Shown: positions 1-9,825, counted from the first letter of the stretch. The stretch is 64,000 nt of DNA from JANRLF01 sp033762815 (GCA_033762815.1 JANRLF010000005.1:1-64000), one strand, 5' to 3'. The notes: generated by a model not told the origin, from the letters alone. Numbers and translations: made by a program.

Positions 1-3000
1 CCGGCCTGAGCTTCAACCCCGCCACCAATATCCTGACGGTGACCGACGGCGGCACCACCTTTACCACCGACCTTTCTTCGTTGGAGGACGATGCCGATGC
101 CAACCCCTTGAACGAGGTGAACACCAACTTCAACTACAACACTTCTACCGGCGACCTGAGCATTACCGACGCGGCGGGCACGCAAACGGTGAACCTTTCT
201 TCTTTGGAAGATGATGCCGATGCCAACCCGGCCAACGAGTACAACACCAATGCTACCTTTGATGCTGCCACCAATGTGCTGAGCATCGTTGACGGCGGAG
301 GAACGTTGAATGTGAACCTGGACAACCTGGTGACCGATGCCTACAACACGGGCCTTTCTTACAACCCCGGTACCCAGACCCTGGACGTAACAGATGGCGG
401 CGGCACACTGAGCGTAAACTTGGCCACATTGACCTCAGGCGGCTACAACACCAGCTTCAGCTACAACCCCGCCACATTCGATTTGACCATCACGGATGGC
501 GGCAACAGCTTCACCGTGAACCTGGGCAACTTGTTGAACGATGCGGACGCCAACCCGAACAACGAGACCAACTCGGCATTCACTTTCAATACAGGTACCA
601 ACTTGTTGACCATTACCGATGCTGATGGACCTAAAACGGTGGACCTTAGTTCTTTGGAAGATGATGCGGATGCAGACCCAGTAAACGAATTGAATACTGG
701 CTTCAACTTTAACAGTGCTACGGGCGACCTTATCGTGACCGATGCCGGTGGGCCAAGGACAGTAAACCTTTCTTCCTTGGAGGACGATGCGGATGCGAAC
801 CCTGCCAACGAATTGAACACCGCGGCCAGCTTTGATGCCGCAAGCAATGTGCTCAGCATTACCGATGCGGGTGGCACCTTGAACGTGAACCTGAACAACC
901 TAGTGACCGATGCCTACAACACAGGCCTGTCTTACAACCCCGGCACACAGACCTTAAGCGTGACCGATGGCGGTGGTACCCTAAACGTTAACCTTGCTAC
1001 TATTGCCACGGGTGGATACAACACTTCCTTCAGCTACAACCCGGCCACATTCGATTTGACCATCACCGATGGCGGTAACAGCTTTACCGTTAACCTGGGC
1101 AACTTGCTGAACGACGCTGATGCCAACCCGAACAACGAGGCCAACACGGCATTTGTTTTCAATTCTGCCACCAACCAGTTGACCATCACGGACGTGGACG
1201 GACCTAAAACGGTTGACCTTAGCTCATTGGAAGATGATGCGGACGCCAACCCTACCAACGAATTGAACACCGGGTTCAATTATAACCAATCTACTGGCGA
1301 CTTGACAGTAACCGATGCTGGTGGCTCAAGAACAGTTAGTCTTTCTTCTTTGGAAGACGATGCCGATGCCAACCCTACTAACGAGTTGAACACAAGTGCC
1401 AGCTTTGATGCAGCCAGCAATACCTTGAGTATTACTGATGCAGGTGGCACTATTAATGTAAACCTGAACAATTTGGCAACGGATGCTTATAACACAGGTT
1501 TGACTTACAATCCTGTTAGCCAAACCTTAAGCTTGACCGATGGCGGTGGTACTTTAAATGTGAATTTGGCCACTTTGACCACTAATGGCTTTAATACCAA
1601 CTTTAGCTATAATGCTACGACCTATGACTTGACCATCACCGATGGTGGCAATAGCTTCACCGTGAACTTGGGCAACCTTTTGAACGATGCGGATGCCAAT
1701 CCAACTAATGAAATTCAGGACTTGAGCTTGACCAGCAATGCACTGATATTGACAGGCGATGCTACTCCCGTTGACTTAACACCTTATTTGGACAACACCG
1801 ATGCTCAAAGCTTGTCATTGTCTGGCAATAACTTGACCATTTCAGGAGGTAACACAGTAAACATAGGCACTATCAACACTGATAACCAGGATTTGAGCTT
1901 AAGCGGTACTACCTTGTCTTTGACAAATGACGCTACTACTGTGGATTTGAGTGCATTCTTGGATAACACCGATGGACAAACTTTATCACTTTCTGGCAGC
2001 AACCTTACCATTTCAGGTGGTAATACATTGAACATTGGTAGCATCAATACCGATAACCAAGACTTGAGCTTGACTGGTAATATTCTTTCTTTGACCAATG
2101 ATGCTACTACAGTAAACCTTACCCCTTACTTGGATAATACCGATGCACAGACTTTGAGCTCTACCGTAACAGGTACCAATGTTACTGTATCGATTTCTGG
2201 TGGCAACAGTACTACTTTCAGTATTGCTGACAACGATAACAGCACTACTAATGAAATACAAAGCTTGAGCTTGTCAGGAACCACCTTGTCAATCAGTAGC
2301 AGCAATAACGTCAATTTGAGCGGTATTAATACTGACAACCAAGACTTGAGCTTGACTGGCAATGTGCTTTCATTGACTGGAGATGCCACCCCAGTAAACC
2401 TTTCTGCTTATCTTGACAATACCGATGCACAAACTTTGAGCACCAGTACCGCTGGGTCTAATGTAACTGTAGCCATTTCAGGTGGTAATAACGTAACCAT
2501 CGATAGGCTTTGGACACCTGTAGGCGGCGACATTGAGCGCCAATCAGGCAATGTTTATATTGGTGACGTAAACACTACCAACAATAACTTATACCTATCA
2601 GGCCAATTGATTGATTGGGACAACACCGGGTTTTATATCGATATGGATGCCACCAGCCGCATGAATGCAGTAGTGGTCAATTCCCTTGATTTCTCTTCAG
2701 GAATTGCCTCTCTTCCAACCTCAATTGACGGTATCTTATACCGCTATGCCGGACAAGCGGAAATGTTGGTGGACGATAACTTCTACTTGCGCGATAATGA
2801 TGGTACGGTAAGGATTTCATTCAATACCGATGCTGGTAACATAGATGCTACAGGCGTAGTATATGCTAGAAGCGGTTTGCGTACTGAGAAAAACTACTTG
2901 CATTACAAACGCTCAAGAGGCAATGGCGGTGGTGGCACCGATAACTTGGGCAATTATGACATCTGTTACCTTGCGGGTGCTTCTTTCAGAAACAATGATA

Positions 3001-3197
3001 GTTATGTAGATGAGGATGATGACTACCAATGTAACGTATATCCAAATTTTGCTACTACTGGTGCCGGTGAAGGATCAAACGAAAACACTACCAATACCCA
3101 AACCTACTTGAACAGGCCATTCTGGTACTTATATTCTGAATGTTATCAAGATTGTTCTAACGCAACCTGTTCTGCTATTTGTATCAATTTCGATTGA
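1..3197 (+). CDS. Repeat-rich surface adhesin, tail-fiber-like (5' end missing)
   Basis: The reading frame is already open at base 3 and reads adhesin repeat sequence, so the gene starts left of the window and the visible part is about 1064 residues. The body is beta-type repeats of about 30 residues (pattern YNTGLSYNP..TLSVTDGGGTLNVNL) separated by acidic linkers such as SLEDDADANPANE. Three repeats form a 191-residue super-unit that recurs at 438, 1011 and 1584. From about 2508 a non-repeat domain begins (LWTPVGGDIERQ, then DWDNTGFYIDMD and DGILYRYAGQAEM) that matches the same region of the adhesin at 4688-7972. This copy has no S74 chaperone domain and ends in a tail with six cysteines, the only ones in the visible protein. 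Likely secreted and cell-surface, probably trimeric by analogy with S74 proteins; binding target unknown. Confidence 0.8.
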   Translation, partial: GLSFNPATNILTVTDGGTTFTTDLSSLEDDADANPLNEVNTNFNYNTSTGDLSITDAAGTQTVNLSSLEDDADANPANEYNTNATFDAATNVLSIVDGGGTLNVNLDNLVTDAYNTGLSYNPGTQTLDVTDGGGTLSVNLATLTSGGYNTSFSYNPATFDLTITDGGNSFTVNLGNLLNDADANPNNETNSAFTFNTGTNLLTITDADGPKTVDLSSLEDDADADPVNELNTGFNFNSATGDLIVTDAGGPRTVNLSSLEDDADANPANELNTAASFDAASNVLSITDAGGTLNVNLNNLVTDAYNTGLSYNPGTQTLSVTDGGGTLNVNLATIATGGYNTSFSYNPATFDLTITDGGNSFTVNLGNLLNDADANPNNEANTAFVFNSATNQLTITDVDGPKTVDLSSLEDDADANPTNELNTGFNYNQSTGDLTVTDAGGSRTVSLSSLEDDADANPTNELNTSASFDAASNTLSITDAGGTINVNLNNLATDAYNTGLTYNPVSQTLSLTDGGGTLNVNLATLTTNGFNTNFSYNATTYDLTITDGGNSFTVNLGNLLNDADANPTNEIQDLSLTSNALILTGDATPVDLTPYLDNTDAQSLSLSGNNLTISGGNTVNIGTINTDNQDLSLSGTTLSLTNDATTVDLSAFLDNTDGQTLSLSGSNLTISGGNTLNIGSINTDNQDLSLTGNILSLTNDATTVNLTPYLDNTDAQTLSSTVTGTNVTVSISGGNSTTFSIADNDNSTTNEIQSLSLSGTTLSISSSNNVNLSGINTDNQDLSLTGNVLSLTGDATPVNLSAYLDNTDAQTLSTSTAGSNVTVAISGGNNVTIDRLWTPVGGDIERQSGNVYIGDVNTTNNNLYLSGQLIDWDNTGFYIDMDATSRMNAVVVNSLDFSSGIASLPTSIDGILYRYAGQAEMLVDDNFYLRDNDGTVRISFNTDAGNIDATGVVYARSGLRTEKNYLHYKRSRGNGGGGTDNLGNYDICYLAGASFRNNDSYVDEDDDYQCNVYPNFATTGAGEGSNENTTNTQTYLNRPFWYLYSECYQDCSNATCSAICINFD

Positions 3198-4576
3198 TGC
3201 CTAATTTTATCCGACCCTATACTTTTGTACTGCTACTTTGCCTTCTGTTTACAGAGGGCAAAGTACTTTTTGCTGCAATCTCACTGAATGGGAAAATATC
3301 GAACCCACCTACCAGCGGTGCATTGCTTAAGCTAGACAGATTTGTTGCGGGCGATTTCCTTCCCGTGGACAGTGCTTTCATTACCCAAGCCAATAATGTT
3401 TTTTCATTGAGTGACCCTGTAGGCAGTGGGGGGCTTTATATGATTTCCCTAAAAGGAGGCAACCCCGTGGAAATAATTCTCAGCACAGAAGAAAGACTTA
3501 CCGTACAGGCAGATTATGGAGCTTTGATGGCAGGGCAGTTGTCTTTGGGCCAAAGTAAGGAAAATATAGCCTACTATGATTTTATTGACATTATCCAGAT
3601 GGACGATTCCATTCAGGATGCCTTAAAGCGAAAGCGTTATAACGAAGGGGAAAAGGATGCATTGTACCTTAACAAATTGCAGGCCGATATGGAAGCATCG
3701 CACCAGTTTATTAATGCCGCTTTGCAACAATTGAGGTTAAAGTACCCCAAAACCTTTACAGCCGATATACTTTGTAAGCTGTTGGCCTACCCAGTGAGGC
3801 AGGACAAGAACAAGGACTATATACCTTTTCTGAAGGAGAATTATTTTCAATTGGTACCATTTGATGATAGCCGAATAATGGGCCACCCACTACTGCTGGA
3901 CAAGATTGACACTTATTTGAAGGAATATAGTGCCATGACCTTGCCAAGCCTTCAGGCCGCTATAGAAAAGGTGATGGAGGCTTCGCAATCCAGTAAAATG
4001 GCCCAGCAGATGGTGTATGGGCATCTTTTGGATATTTTCTTACGCAACCATACCGATGCCATGTTGCAATATATGGCTGACAAATACCCTGTTTTGTTGC
4101 AGGGAGTGAAACCTGCAGTACTACAAGAAGTAAAGAATGCTTTGAGGCTAACCCCCGGGCAGTTGTTTCCCGCATTGGCATTGAAAGATACATTGGGCAA
4201 TCAATTGTCCGTTGGAAAAATTGCCGCGGCAAACAAAATCACCTTAGTGTTCTTCTGGATTTCAGGTTGCGAAAATTGCGAGAGCAAATTGAATCAGTTG
4301 AATACCTTGTATCACCAATATCGGAGCAAAGGCCTAGAAATTGTCGGAGTTTCTCTCGATCAAAATGAGGGCCTATGGAAACAAAGCATTCGGCAAGGCC
4401 CTATGCCTTGGTTGAATATCAGCGAATTGGTAGAGCCTGCCACTTCAAAAGCAATGAACGAATTTAAAGTTTATGCCACTCCTACGCTGTTTTTACTCGA
4501 CTCTACGGGAAAAATAGTAGAAAAAAATATCTGGAACGAGGGGCTTATAAGTTCAGTGAAAAAATATTTGCCTTAA
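3197..4576 (+). CDS. TlpA-like thioredoxin-fold protein, exported
   Basis: 459 residues. The N-terminus has a signal peptide (hydrophobic FVLLLCLLF), then a region resembling the DUF4369-type N-terminal domain of Bacteroidota TlpA proteins (ISLNGKISNPPTSGALLKLD), a helical middle, and a C-terminal AhpC/TSA-Redoxin domain. Its active site is CENC in the motif FFWISGCENCESK (bases 4268-4279), and the cis-proline region is YATPTLFLLDSTGK. Such proteins carry out thiol-disulfide exchange in the periplasm. The ATG at 3197 shares one base with the adhesin stop codon (TGATG), suggesting coupled translation. A TTG 18 bases upstream is open but would spoil the signal peptide. The neighbouring adhesins have cysteine-rich C-termini, so they are plausible substrates (inference). 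Confidence 0.85.
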   Translation: MPNFIRPYTFVLLLCLLFTEGKVLFAAISLNGKISNPPTSGALLKLDRFVAGDFLPVDSAFITQANNVFSLSDPVGSGGLYMISLKGGNPVEIILSTEERLTVQADYGALMAGQLSLGQSKENIAYYDFIDIIQMDDSIQDALKRKRYNEGEKDALYLNKLQADMEASHQFINAALQQLRLKYPKTFTADILCKLLAYPVRQDKNKDYIPFLKENYFQLVPFDDSRIMGHPLLLDKIDTYLKEYSAMTLPSLQAAIEKVMEASQSSKMAQQMVYGHLLDIFLRNHTDAMLQYMADKYPVLLQGVKPAVLQEVKNALRLTPGQLFPALALKDTLGNQLSVGKIAAANKITLVFFWISGCENCESKLNQLNTLYHQYRSKGLEIVGVSLDQNEGLWKQSIRQGPMPWLNISELVEPATSKAMNEFKVYATPTLFLLDSTGKIVEKNIWNEGLISSVKKYLP

Positions 4577-4687
4577 AGTAATTTTTTTTGCAATAATTCT
4601 GCCTCACCCCCTTTCGCAGCATTGGTTTATATAGTATCTTGATGGATGATTAATAAAACCAATCAGTTTTAACCACAACAAAACCTT

Positions 4688-7600
4688 ATGCGAAATCTTA
4701 TACTTTCAAGCATTTTTATGCTGTTTGGTGTGTTAGCCTATGCGCAATCACCACAGGGCATTAAATACCAGGCAGTCGCCCGCAATTCGAGCGGTGCCAT
4801 TTTGTCCAATCAAAACATCAATATCAGGGCGAGTATTATCGATAGCACTGGCTCGGGTTCCGTGCAGTATGTGGAAACCTTTAAGACAGGAACTAATGCC
4901 TATGGTCTTTTCGATTTAAAATTAGGGGCTGGTGCTGTTCAGTTCGGGAGCTTCTCGGCTATTACTTGGGCATCAGGCAATAAATGGTTGAAAATTGAAC
5001 TAGACCCAACTGGCGGTACCAATTTCACCGAAATGGGCACTTCAGAGTTACTATCGGTGCCATATGCTTTGTTTGCTGGTAACGCAGGTGCTATTGACAC
5101 CAGCTATTCGAATGAATTAATCACCAGTGTTACTTTTGACCCTTTGACCGATGAACTGACCATTGTGGAAGGCGGTTTGAACCATGTTACCACCATTAAC
5201 TACCGCGCTGACGATTTGGCCGATAATATTCTGAATGACTTGCAAGATGTGGATGTAAACCCTTCCGCAGGACAAATATTAAAGTGGGACGGAACCCAAT
5301 GGGTTGCCGCAGACGATGATGTAAACAACCAATCATTGGCTATCATCAATAACCAATTGGTTATTACCGACGGCAATAGTGTTGACTTAAGCCCTTACTT
5401 GGACAATACCGATAATCAACAGTTGGGCTTTGATGCGGCTACCAACACCTTGAGCCTAAGCAATGGTGGCAGTGTAAACTTGAACGATTTGGCACAGGAT
5501 GGTTACAATCTAAGTTTTGCTTTCGATCAAGCAACCAATATCCTTACCATTACTGACAATGGTGGCTCAATGAACGTTGACTTGACCAGCCTGTTGAATG
5601 ACCCTGATGCAGACCCAGCCAATGAATTCAATGCAACTTTTAGCTACGATGCCGCTACCCACGTATTAACTATTACCGATGGCGGTGGTAGCAAAACAGT
5701 GGATTTGACTCAACTATTAAATGATGGCTTTAACACTGGCGTTGCCTACGATTCCGCTACCGCTACTTTAAGCATTACGGATAATGGCGGTACTTTGAGC
5801 ATTGGTCTGGGGTCAGTTACTTCAGCCGCTTACAACACGGCGTTTACTTTTGACAGCAACACCAACTTGTTATCAATTACCGATAACGGTGGAACCAAAA
5901 CAGTTGACTTGACTAGCCTTGAAAACGATGCCGATGCCGATGCTACCAATGAATTGAACACGGTGTTTTCATTCAATGCAGCAACTAATGAACTGACCAT
6001 TACCGATGCAGGTGGCAGCCATACCGTTAACCTGGCCTCAGTAGCTACTGGTGGCTATAACACTGGTTTTGCTTTCGACCCTGCTACTAATAATCTTACT
6101 ATTACTGACAACGGCGCAGCATTGACTGTAAACTTGGATGATGTAGCTGCCGATGGTTACAATACCGGCTTGTCTTTTGACCCTGCTACTTTTGTACTAA
6201 CCATTACCGACAGAGGCACCAGCTATAACGTGAGCCTTGCCCCATTGAACCAAACATTGAGCTCATCAGTAACAGGCACTGATGTTACGGTTAGCATCAG
6301 CAATGGTAACAGCACTACTTTCAGTATTGCTGATACTGACAATGACCCAACCAACGAGTACAACACCAGTGTAACCTATGACCAAGCTACTAATGTATTG
6401 ACAGTGAACGATGCTGGCGGTGGTAAATCAGTAAATTTGACTGGTTTAGTTGGAAATGCCTATAACACGGGTATGACCTTCAACACTGTTACCAATATAT
6501 TGACTATTACAGATGGTGGAACAAGCTACACTGTTGACTTGACCAGCTTGTTGAACGATGCCGATGCCAACCCTACCAATGAGATACAAGATTTGTCATT
6601 GAGCGGAAACACCTTGACTTTGAGCAGCGACCCTACTACAGTAAACTTAGCTCCTTACTTGGATAATACCGACAACCAAACCTTGTCTTTGGTAGGCAAC
6701 TCATTGTCTATCAGCAATGGCAATAGCGTTAACTTGGCGCAGTTCACTAATACCGATAACCAAACCTTGAGTGTTAGTACATCGGGCAGTACGGTTTCAA
6801 TCGGTATCACCAATGGAAATACTATCAACTTCGACAACAATGATGCTGATAGCAATCCCTTCAACGAAATACAAACCCTTTCGCTAGTAGGTAACACTTT
6901 GAGCATTAGCGGTAGTGGTGGTAACTCGGTTAACTTACCTGCTGACCTGTGGACTTTGACTGGTGTGGGCAACGACATTAAGCGCACCGTTGGCGATGTT
7001 TATGTGGGCAATGCGGCAGGTACCAATACCAATTTGTACTTATCAGGTAGTGTTACCGATTGGGACAACACAGCTTACACCATGGACTTGGACAACACTA
7101 GCCGCTTGAACAACGTAATTGCCAATACCGTTGATTTTTCACCTAACGTGAGCAATTATCCTACCGCCGATGGTATTCTTTACCGCTACCAAGGTCAAGC
7201 CGAGGTAATGGTGGACGATAATTTATATATTCGCGACAATAGTGGTGCCGTTAACTTGCGTTTCCAAAGTGACAATGGCTGGATGGATGCCAAGGTTTTC
7301 CGCGATTTGGACAACGTAGGATATGTAGCCGACCCATCTGCTACTAGCCGTCTTTACAATTTTGATGCTGACTTGGGTACTACCCGTGGCAGAACATTCT
7401 TAAACTATTACGGTGATGAAACTTTTATTGGTTGGGCTGCCGGCACACCTACCTATACAGTTTGTAATGATTGCTGTACTTTTGATGTGTTCAACTGGAG
7501 CTGTGGTATTTTCAGTCGTCAGCGCTACAGCGACTGTGGCAATTGCGGATCAACTACTTACCACTACCTAAGGATGGAAGTAAACGGTGGCGCCCGTGCT

Positions 7601-7972
7601 ACTGCTTGGTTCACCACCTCTGATGAGAAGTATAAAACCAATGTGGCATCTATCCCTCATGCTTTAGATATTGTTCAAAACTTGAACGGTCGTACCTATG
7701 ATTATAACTGGAATCATGAAATGGACGGCAAAGTGAACGAAAACCCTGAAATGATGCGTAGCTCTATTGGTTTCATTGCCCAAGAATTGCAAAAAGTAGT
7801 TCCACAAGTGGTACAAGTGGTAAACGATAAGGATGCCAATGGACAGGAAACTGGTACTACAACGTTGGCAGTACAGTATGATGCTATAATCCCTATCTTG
7901 GTGGAAGCCATTAAAGAACAACAAAAACAAATTGACGACCTGAAAAAGCAATTGGCTACGCCAAAAAACTAA
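4688..7972 (+). CDS. Tail-fiber-like surface adhesin with S74 chaperone domain
   Basis: 1094 residues. A signal peptide (MRNLILSSIFMLFGVLAYAQ) is followed by a domain typical of Bacteroidota S74 proteins (GIKYQAVARNSSGAIL to ELLSVPYALFAGNA, residues about 22-140). A long array of beta repeats with DADANPTNE-type linkers comes next, then a stalk domain shared with the upstream adhesin, then a six-cysteine segment (bases about 7461-7550). The C-terminus is a peptidase S74 intramolecular chaperone: TSDEKYKTNV, then IGFIAQELQKVVPQVV, VQYDAIIPILVEAIKEQQ and a short coiled coil. In phage tailspikes this domain trimerises the fibre and cuts itself off before the Ser of the SD motif; the same is likely here. 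Follows the thioredoxin-like gene by 111 bases and ends at a clear terminator. Confidence 0.88.
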   Translation: MRNLILSSIFMLFGVLAYAQSPQGIKYQAVARNSSGAILSNQNINIRASIIDSTGSGSVQYVETFKTGTNAYGLFDLKLGAGAVQFGSFSAITWASGNKWLKIELDPTGGTNFTEMGTSELLSVPYALFAGNAGAIDTSYSNELITSVTFDPLTDELTIVEGGLNHVTTINYRADDLADNILNDLQDVDVNPSAGQILKWDGTQWVAADDDVNNQSLAIINNQLVITDGNSVDLSPYLDNTDNQQLGFDAATNTLSLSNGGSVNLNDLAQDGYNLSFAFDQATNILTITDNGGSMNVDLTSLLNDPDADPANEFNATFSYDAATHVLTITDGGGSKTVDLTQLLNDGFNTGVAYDSATATLSITDNGGTLSIGLGSVTSAAYNTAFTFDSNTNLLSITDNGGTKTVDLTSLENDADADATNELNTVFSFNAATNELTITDAGGSHTVNLASVATGGYNTGFAFDPATNNLTITDNGAALTVNLDDVAADGYNTGLSFDPATFVLTITDRGTSYNVSLAPLNQTLSSSVTGTDVTVSISNGNSTTFSIADTDNDPTNEYNTSVTYDQATNVLTVNDAGGGKSVNLTGLVGNAYNTGMTFNTVTNILTITDGGTSYTVDLTSLLNDADANPTNEIQDLSLSGNTLTLSSDPTTVNLAPYLDNTDNQTLSLVGNSLSISNGNSVNLAQFTNTDNQTLSVSTSGSTVSIGITNGNTINFDNNDADSNPFNEIQTLSLVGNTLSISGSGGNSVNLPADLWTLTGVGNDIKRTVGDVYVGNAAGTNTNLYLSGSVTDWDNTAYTMDLDNTSRLNNVIANTVDFSPNVSNYPTADGILYRYQGQAEVMVDDNLYIRDNSGAVNLRFQSDNGWMDAKVFRDLDNVGYVADPSATSRLYNFDADLGTTRGRTFLNYYGDETFIGWAAGTPTYTVCNDCCTFDVFNWSCGIFSRQRYSDCGNCGSTTYHYLRMEVNGGARATAWFTTSDEKYKTNVASIPHALDIVQNLNGRTYDYNWNHEMDGKVNENPEMMRSSIGFIAQELQKVVPQVVQVVNDKDANGQETGTTTLAVQYDAIIPILVEAIKEQQKQIDDLKKQLATPKN

Positions 7973-7990
7973 TCAGCATTGATTGAAGTT

Positions 7991-8021
7991 AAAAAGGAGG
8001 CTACATTGTGGCCTCCTTTTT
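7991..8021 (+). terminator. Rho-independent terminator
   Basis: An 11-base stem (AAAAAGGAGGC paired with GCCTCCTTTTT) encloses a 9-base loop and runs into a T tract, 18 bases after the stop of the S74 adhesin. It closes the adhesin operon. Confidence 0.88.
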
Positions 8022-8082
8022 TATTTATGAAAAGCTCTACTGATTGTTGGCTTTTGGCTAATTTCATGGGTAATTATCTCCT

Positions 8083-9774
8083 ATGGAAAAGCAGTTAATA
8101 GAGTGTGTGCCCAATTTCAGTGAAGGGCGAAATCCACAAATCATCAAGCTTATAACCGATGCCATTGAAAGCGTAGAAGGCATTAAATTGTTGGATGTTG
8201 ACCCAGGCAAGGCTACCAACCGTACCGTGGTGACTTTTGTAGGCGAGCCTGAGTTAGTAATAGAAGCTGCTTATAGAGGCATTAAAAAAGCCGCGGAAGT
8301 GATTGATATGAGCAAGCATACAGGCGAGCATCCTAGAGCTGGTGCTACGGATGTATGCCCACTGATACCCATAGCTAACATTAGCATGGAGGAAACCGTA
8401 GCATATGCTAAACGGTTAGGAGAGCGGGTAGGCAATGAATTGTCAATACCCGTTTACCTATATGAGTATGCTGCTTCGGAACCCAAGCGTAGGAATTTAG
8501 CCAATATAAGGGCAGGGGAGTATGAGGGCTTCCCAGAGAAGATAAGGCAAGCCGAATGGAAACCCGATTATGGGCAAGCAATTTTCAATGCTCGTTCAGG
8601 CGTAACCGTTATTGGTGCCCGCGATTTACTGGTAGCATATAATGTAAACCTGAATACCACTTCGGTACGAAGAGCCAATGCAGTAGCTTTTGATGTTAGG
8701 GAGGCTGGCAGGATTGAGCGTAAGGGCCATCCAGTAACAGGGGAAATAGTTAAAGATGAAAATGGAGAGCCAAAGAGGATTCCAGGCACCTGCAAATCGG
8801 TAAAGGGAATAGGTTGGTATATTGAGGAATACGGTATAGCCCAAATATCGATGAACCTGACCAACCTGAACGATACGCCGCTGCACGTTGCTTTTGACGA
8901 GGTGTGCAAAAGTGCCGAAAGTAGGGGCATGAGGGTAACCGGTTCTGAACTGGTAGGGCTAGTGCCCTTAAAATCAATGTTGGATGCCGGGAAATTTTTC
9001 CTGAAAAAGCAGCAACGTTCTGTCGGGGTATCAGAAGATGAATTGGTAATGACGGCGGTAAGAAGTATGGGCTTGAGTGAATTGAAACCTTTTGAGCCAA
9101 GAAAGCGCATTATTGAGTATTTGCTAGAAGATGTATCCGAGAGCAAATTGGTAAGCATGAACCTTACCAAGTTTGCCGATGAAACAGCATCTGAGTCGCC
9201 CGCACCTGGCGGAGGTTCAATTTCGGCTTATGTGGGCGCACTAGGAGTATCGTTGGCTACGATGGTGGCCAATCTCTCTTCGCATAAGGTAGGCTGGGAA
9301 GAGCAATGGGAAACGTTTTCCGAATGGGCAGAAAAGGGTCAGGTGCTTAAGAACCAGTTGCTAAAACTGGTAGATGCAGACACCCAAGCATTCAACGCTA
9401 TTATGGCTGCATTTCAATTGCCGAAGGAAAGTGTGGAGGAGAAAGCAGCCCGTAAAGCGGCTATACAAAAGGCTACTTTGCAGGCCATTGAAATTCCATT
9501 TACGGTAATGCAAAAGAGTTTGGACGCAATGCAAATCATTAAAGCTATGGCCGAAACAGGCAACCCTAATTCAGTGACAGATGCAGGAGTAGGGGCTTTA
9601 TGTGCCAGAGCGGCAGTTTTGGGGGCCTTTCTGAATGTAAAAATTAACTGTGCCAGTTATGATGACAAAGATTATGTTTCAGCAAAGCTGCAAGCAGGAG
9701 AACAGTTGGCAACAGAGGCACTCCTAGCAGAAAAGGAAATTCTAGCAATGGTAGAGCATAAAATCCAAGGATAA
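8083..9774 (+). CDS. ftcD: Bifunctional glutamate formimidoyltransferase / formimidoyl-THF cyclodeaminase
   Basis: 563 residues, the length of the fused two-domain enzyme. The N-terminal formiminotransferase (residues 1 to about 320) opens with IECVPNFSEGRN and has HTGEHPRAGATDVCPLIPI, holding the family's active-site histidine. The C-terminal cyclodeaminase (about 360-563) begins at APGGGSISAYVGALG. The enzyme moves the formimino group from formiminoglutamate to tetrahydrofolate and then releases ammonia to give methenyl-THF; this is the last part of histidine degradation and feeds one-carbon metabolism. No other hut gene is adjacent; an arginase/formiminoglutamase-type gene lies far away at 54706. 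Monocistronic between two terminators. Confidence 0.93.
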   Translation: MEKQLIECVPNFSEGRNPQIIKLITDAIESVEGIKLLDVDPGKATNRTVVTFVGEPELVIEAAYRGIKKAAEVIDMSKHTGEHPRAGATDVCPLIPIANISMEETVAYAKRLGERVGNELSIPVYLYEYAASEPKRRNLANIRAGEYEGFPEKIRQAEWKPDYGQAIFNARSGVTVIGARDLLVAYNVNLNTTSVRRANAVAFDVREAGRIERKGHPVTGEIVKDENGEPKRIPGTCKSVKGIGWYIEEYGIAQISMNLTNLNDTPLHVAFDEVCKSAESRGMRVTGSELVGLVPLKSMLDAGKFFLKKQQRSVGVSEDELVMTAVRSMGLSELKPFEPRKRIIEYLLEDVSESKLVSMNLTKFADETASESPAPGGGSISAYVGALGVSLATMVANLSSHKVGWEEQWETFSEWAEKGQVLKNQLLKLVDADTQAFNAIMAAFQLPKESVEEKAARKAAIQKATLQAIEIPFTVMQKSLDAMQIIKAMAETGNPNSVTDAGVGALCARAAVLGAFLNVKINCASYDDKDYVSAKLQAGEQLATEALLAEKEILAMVEHKIQG

Positions 9775-9778
9775 AAAA

Positions 9779-9802
9779 GCCCCGCCTGATTTCGGGCGGG
9801 GC
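9779..9802 (-). terminator. Rho-independent terminator (minus strand)
   Basis: A GC-rich 8-bp hairpin (GCCCCGCC with GGCGGGGC, loop of 8) is followed on the minus strand by six Ts, so it terminates the small secreted-protein gene at 9826-10374. On the plus strand there is no T tract after the stem, so it is a weaker stop for ftcD. Confidence 0.8.
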
Positions 9803-9825
9803 GAAAGAAAAAAGGTTTTAACCTA

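Noticed and set aside
134..2389. Long minus-strand open frames opposite the repeat adhesin
   Set aside because: They mirror the coding repeats on the other strand, and their products have the same artificial repetition (SASSSKEERFTV). They lack start context and similarity to any family I know.
1..7972. Phage tail-fibre genes of a prophage
   Set aside because: The S74 domain and repeats resemble tail fibres, but signal peptides, the Bacteroidota-type N-domain and the lack of any phage gene nearby show they are cell-surface proteins.
9779..9802. Terminator for ftcD
   Set aside because: No T tract follows on the plus strand; the T run is on the minus strand, so it mainly serves the opposite gene.
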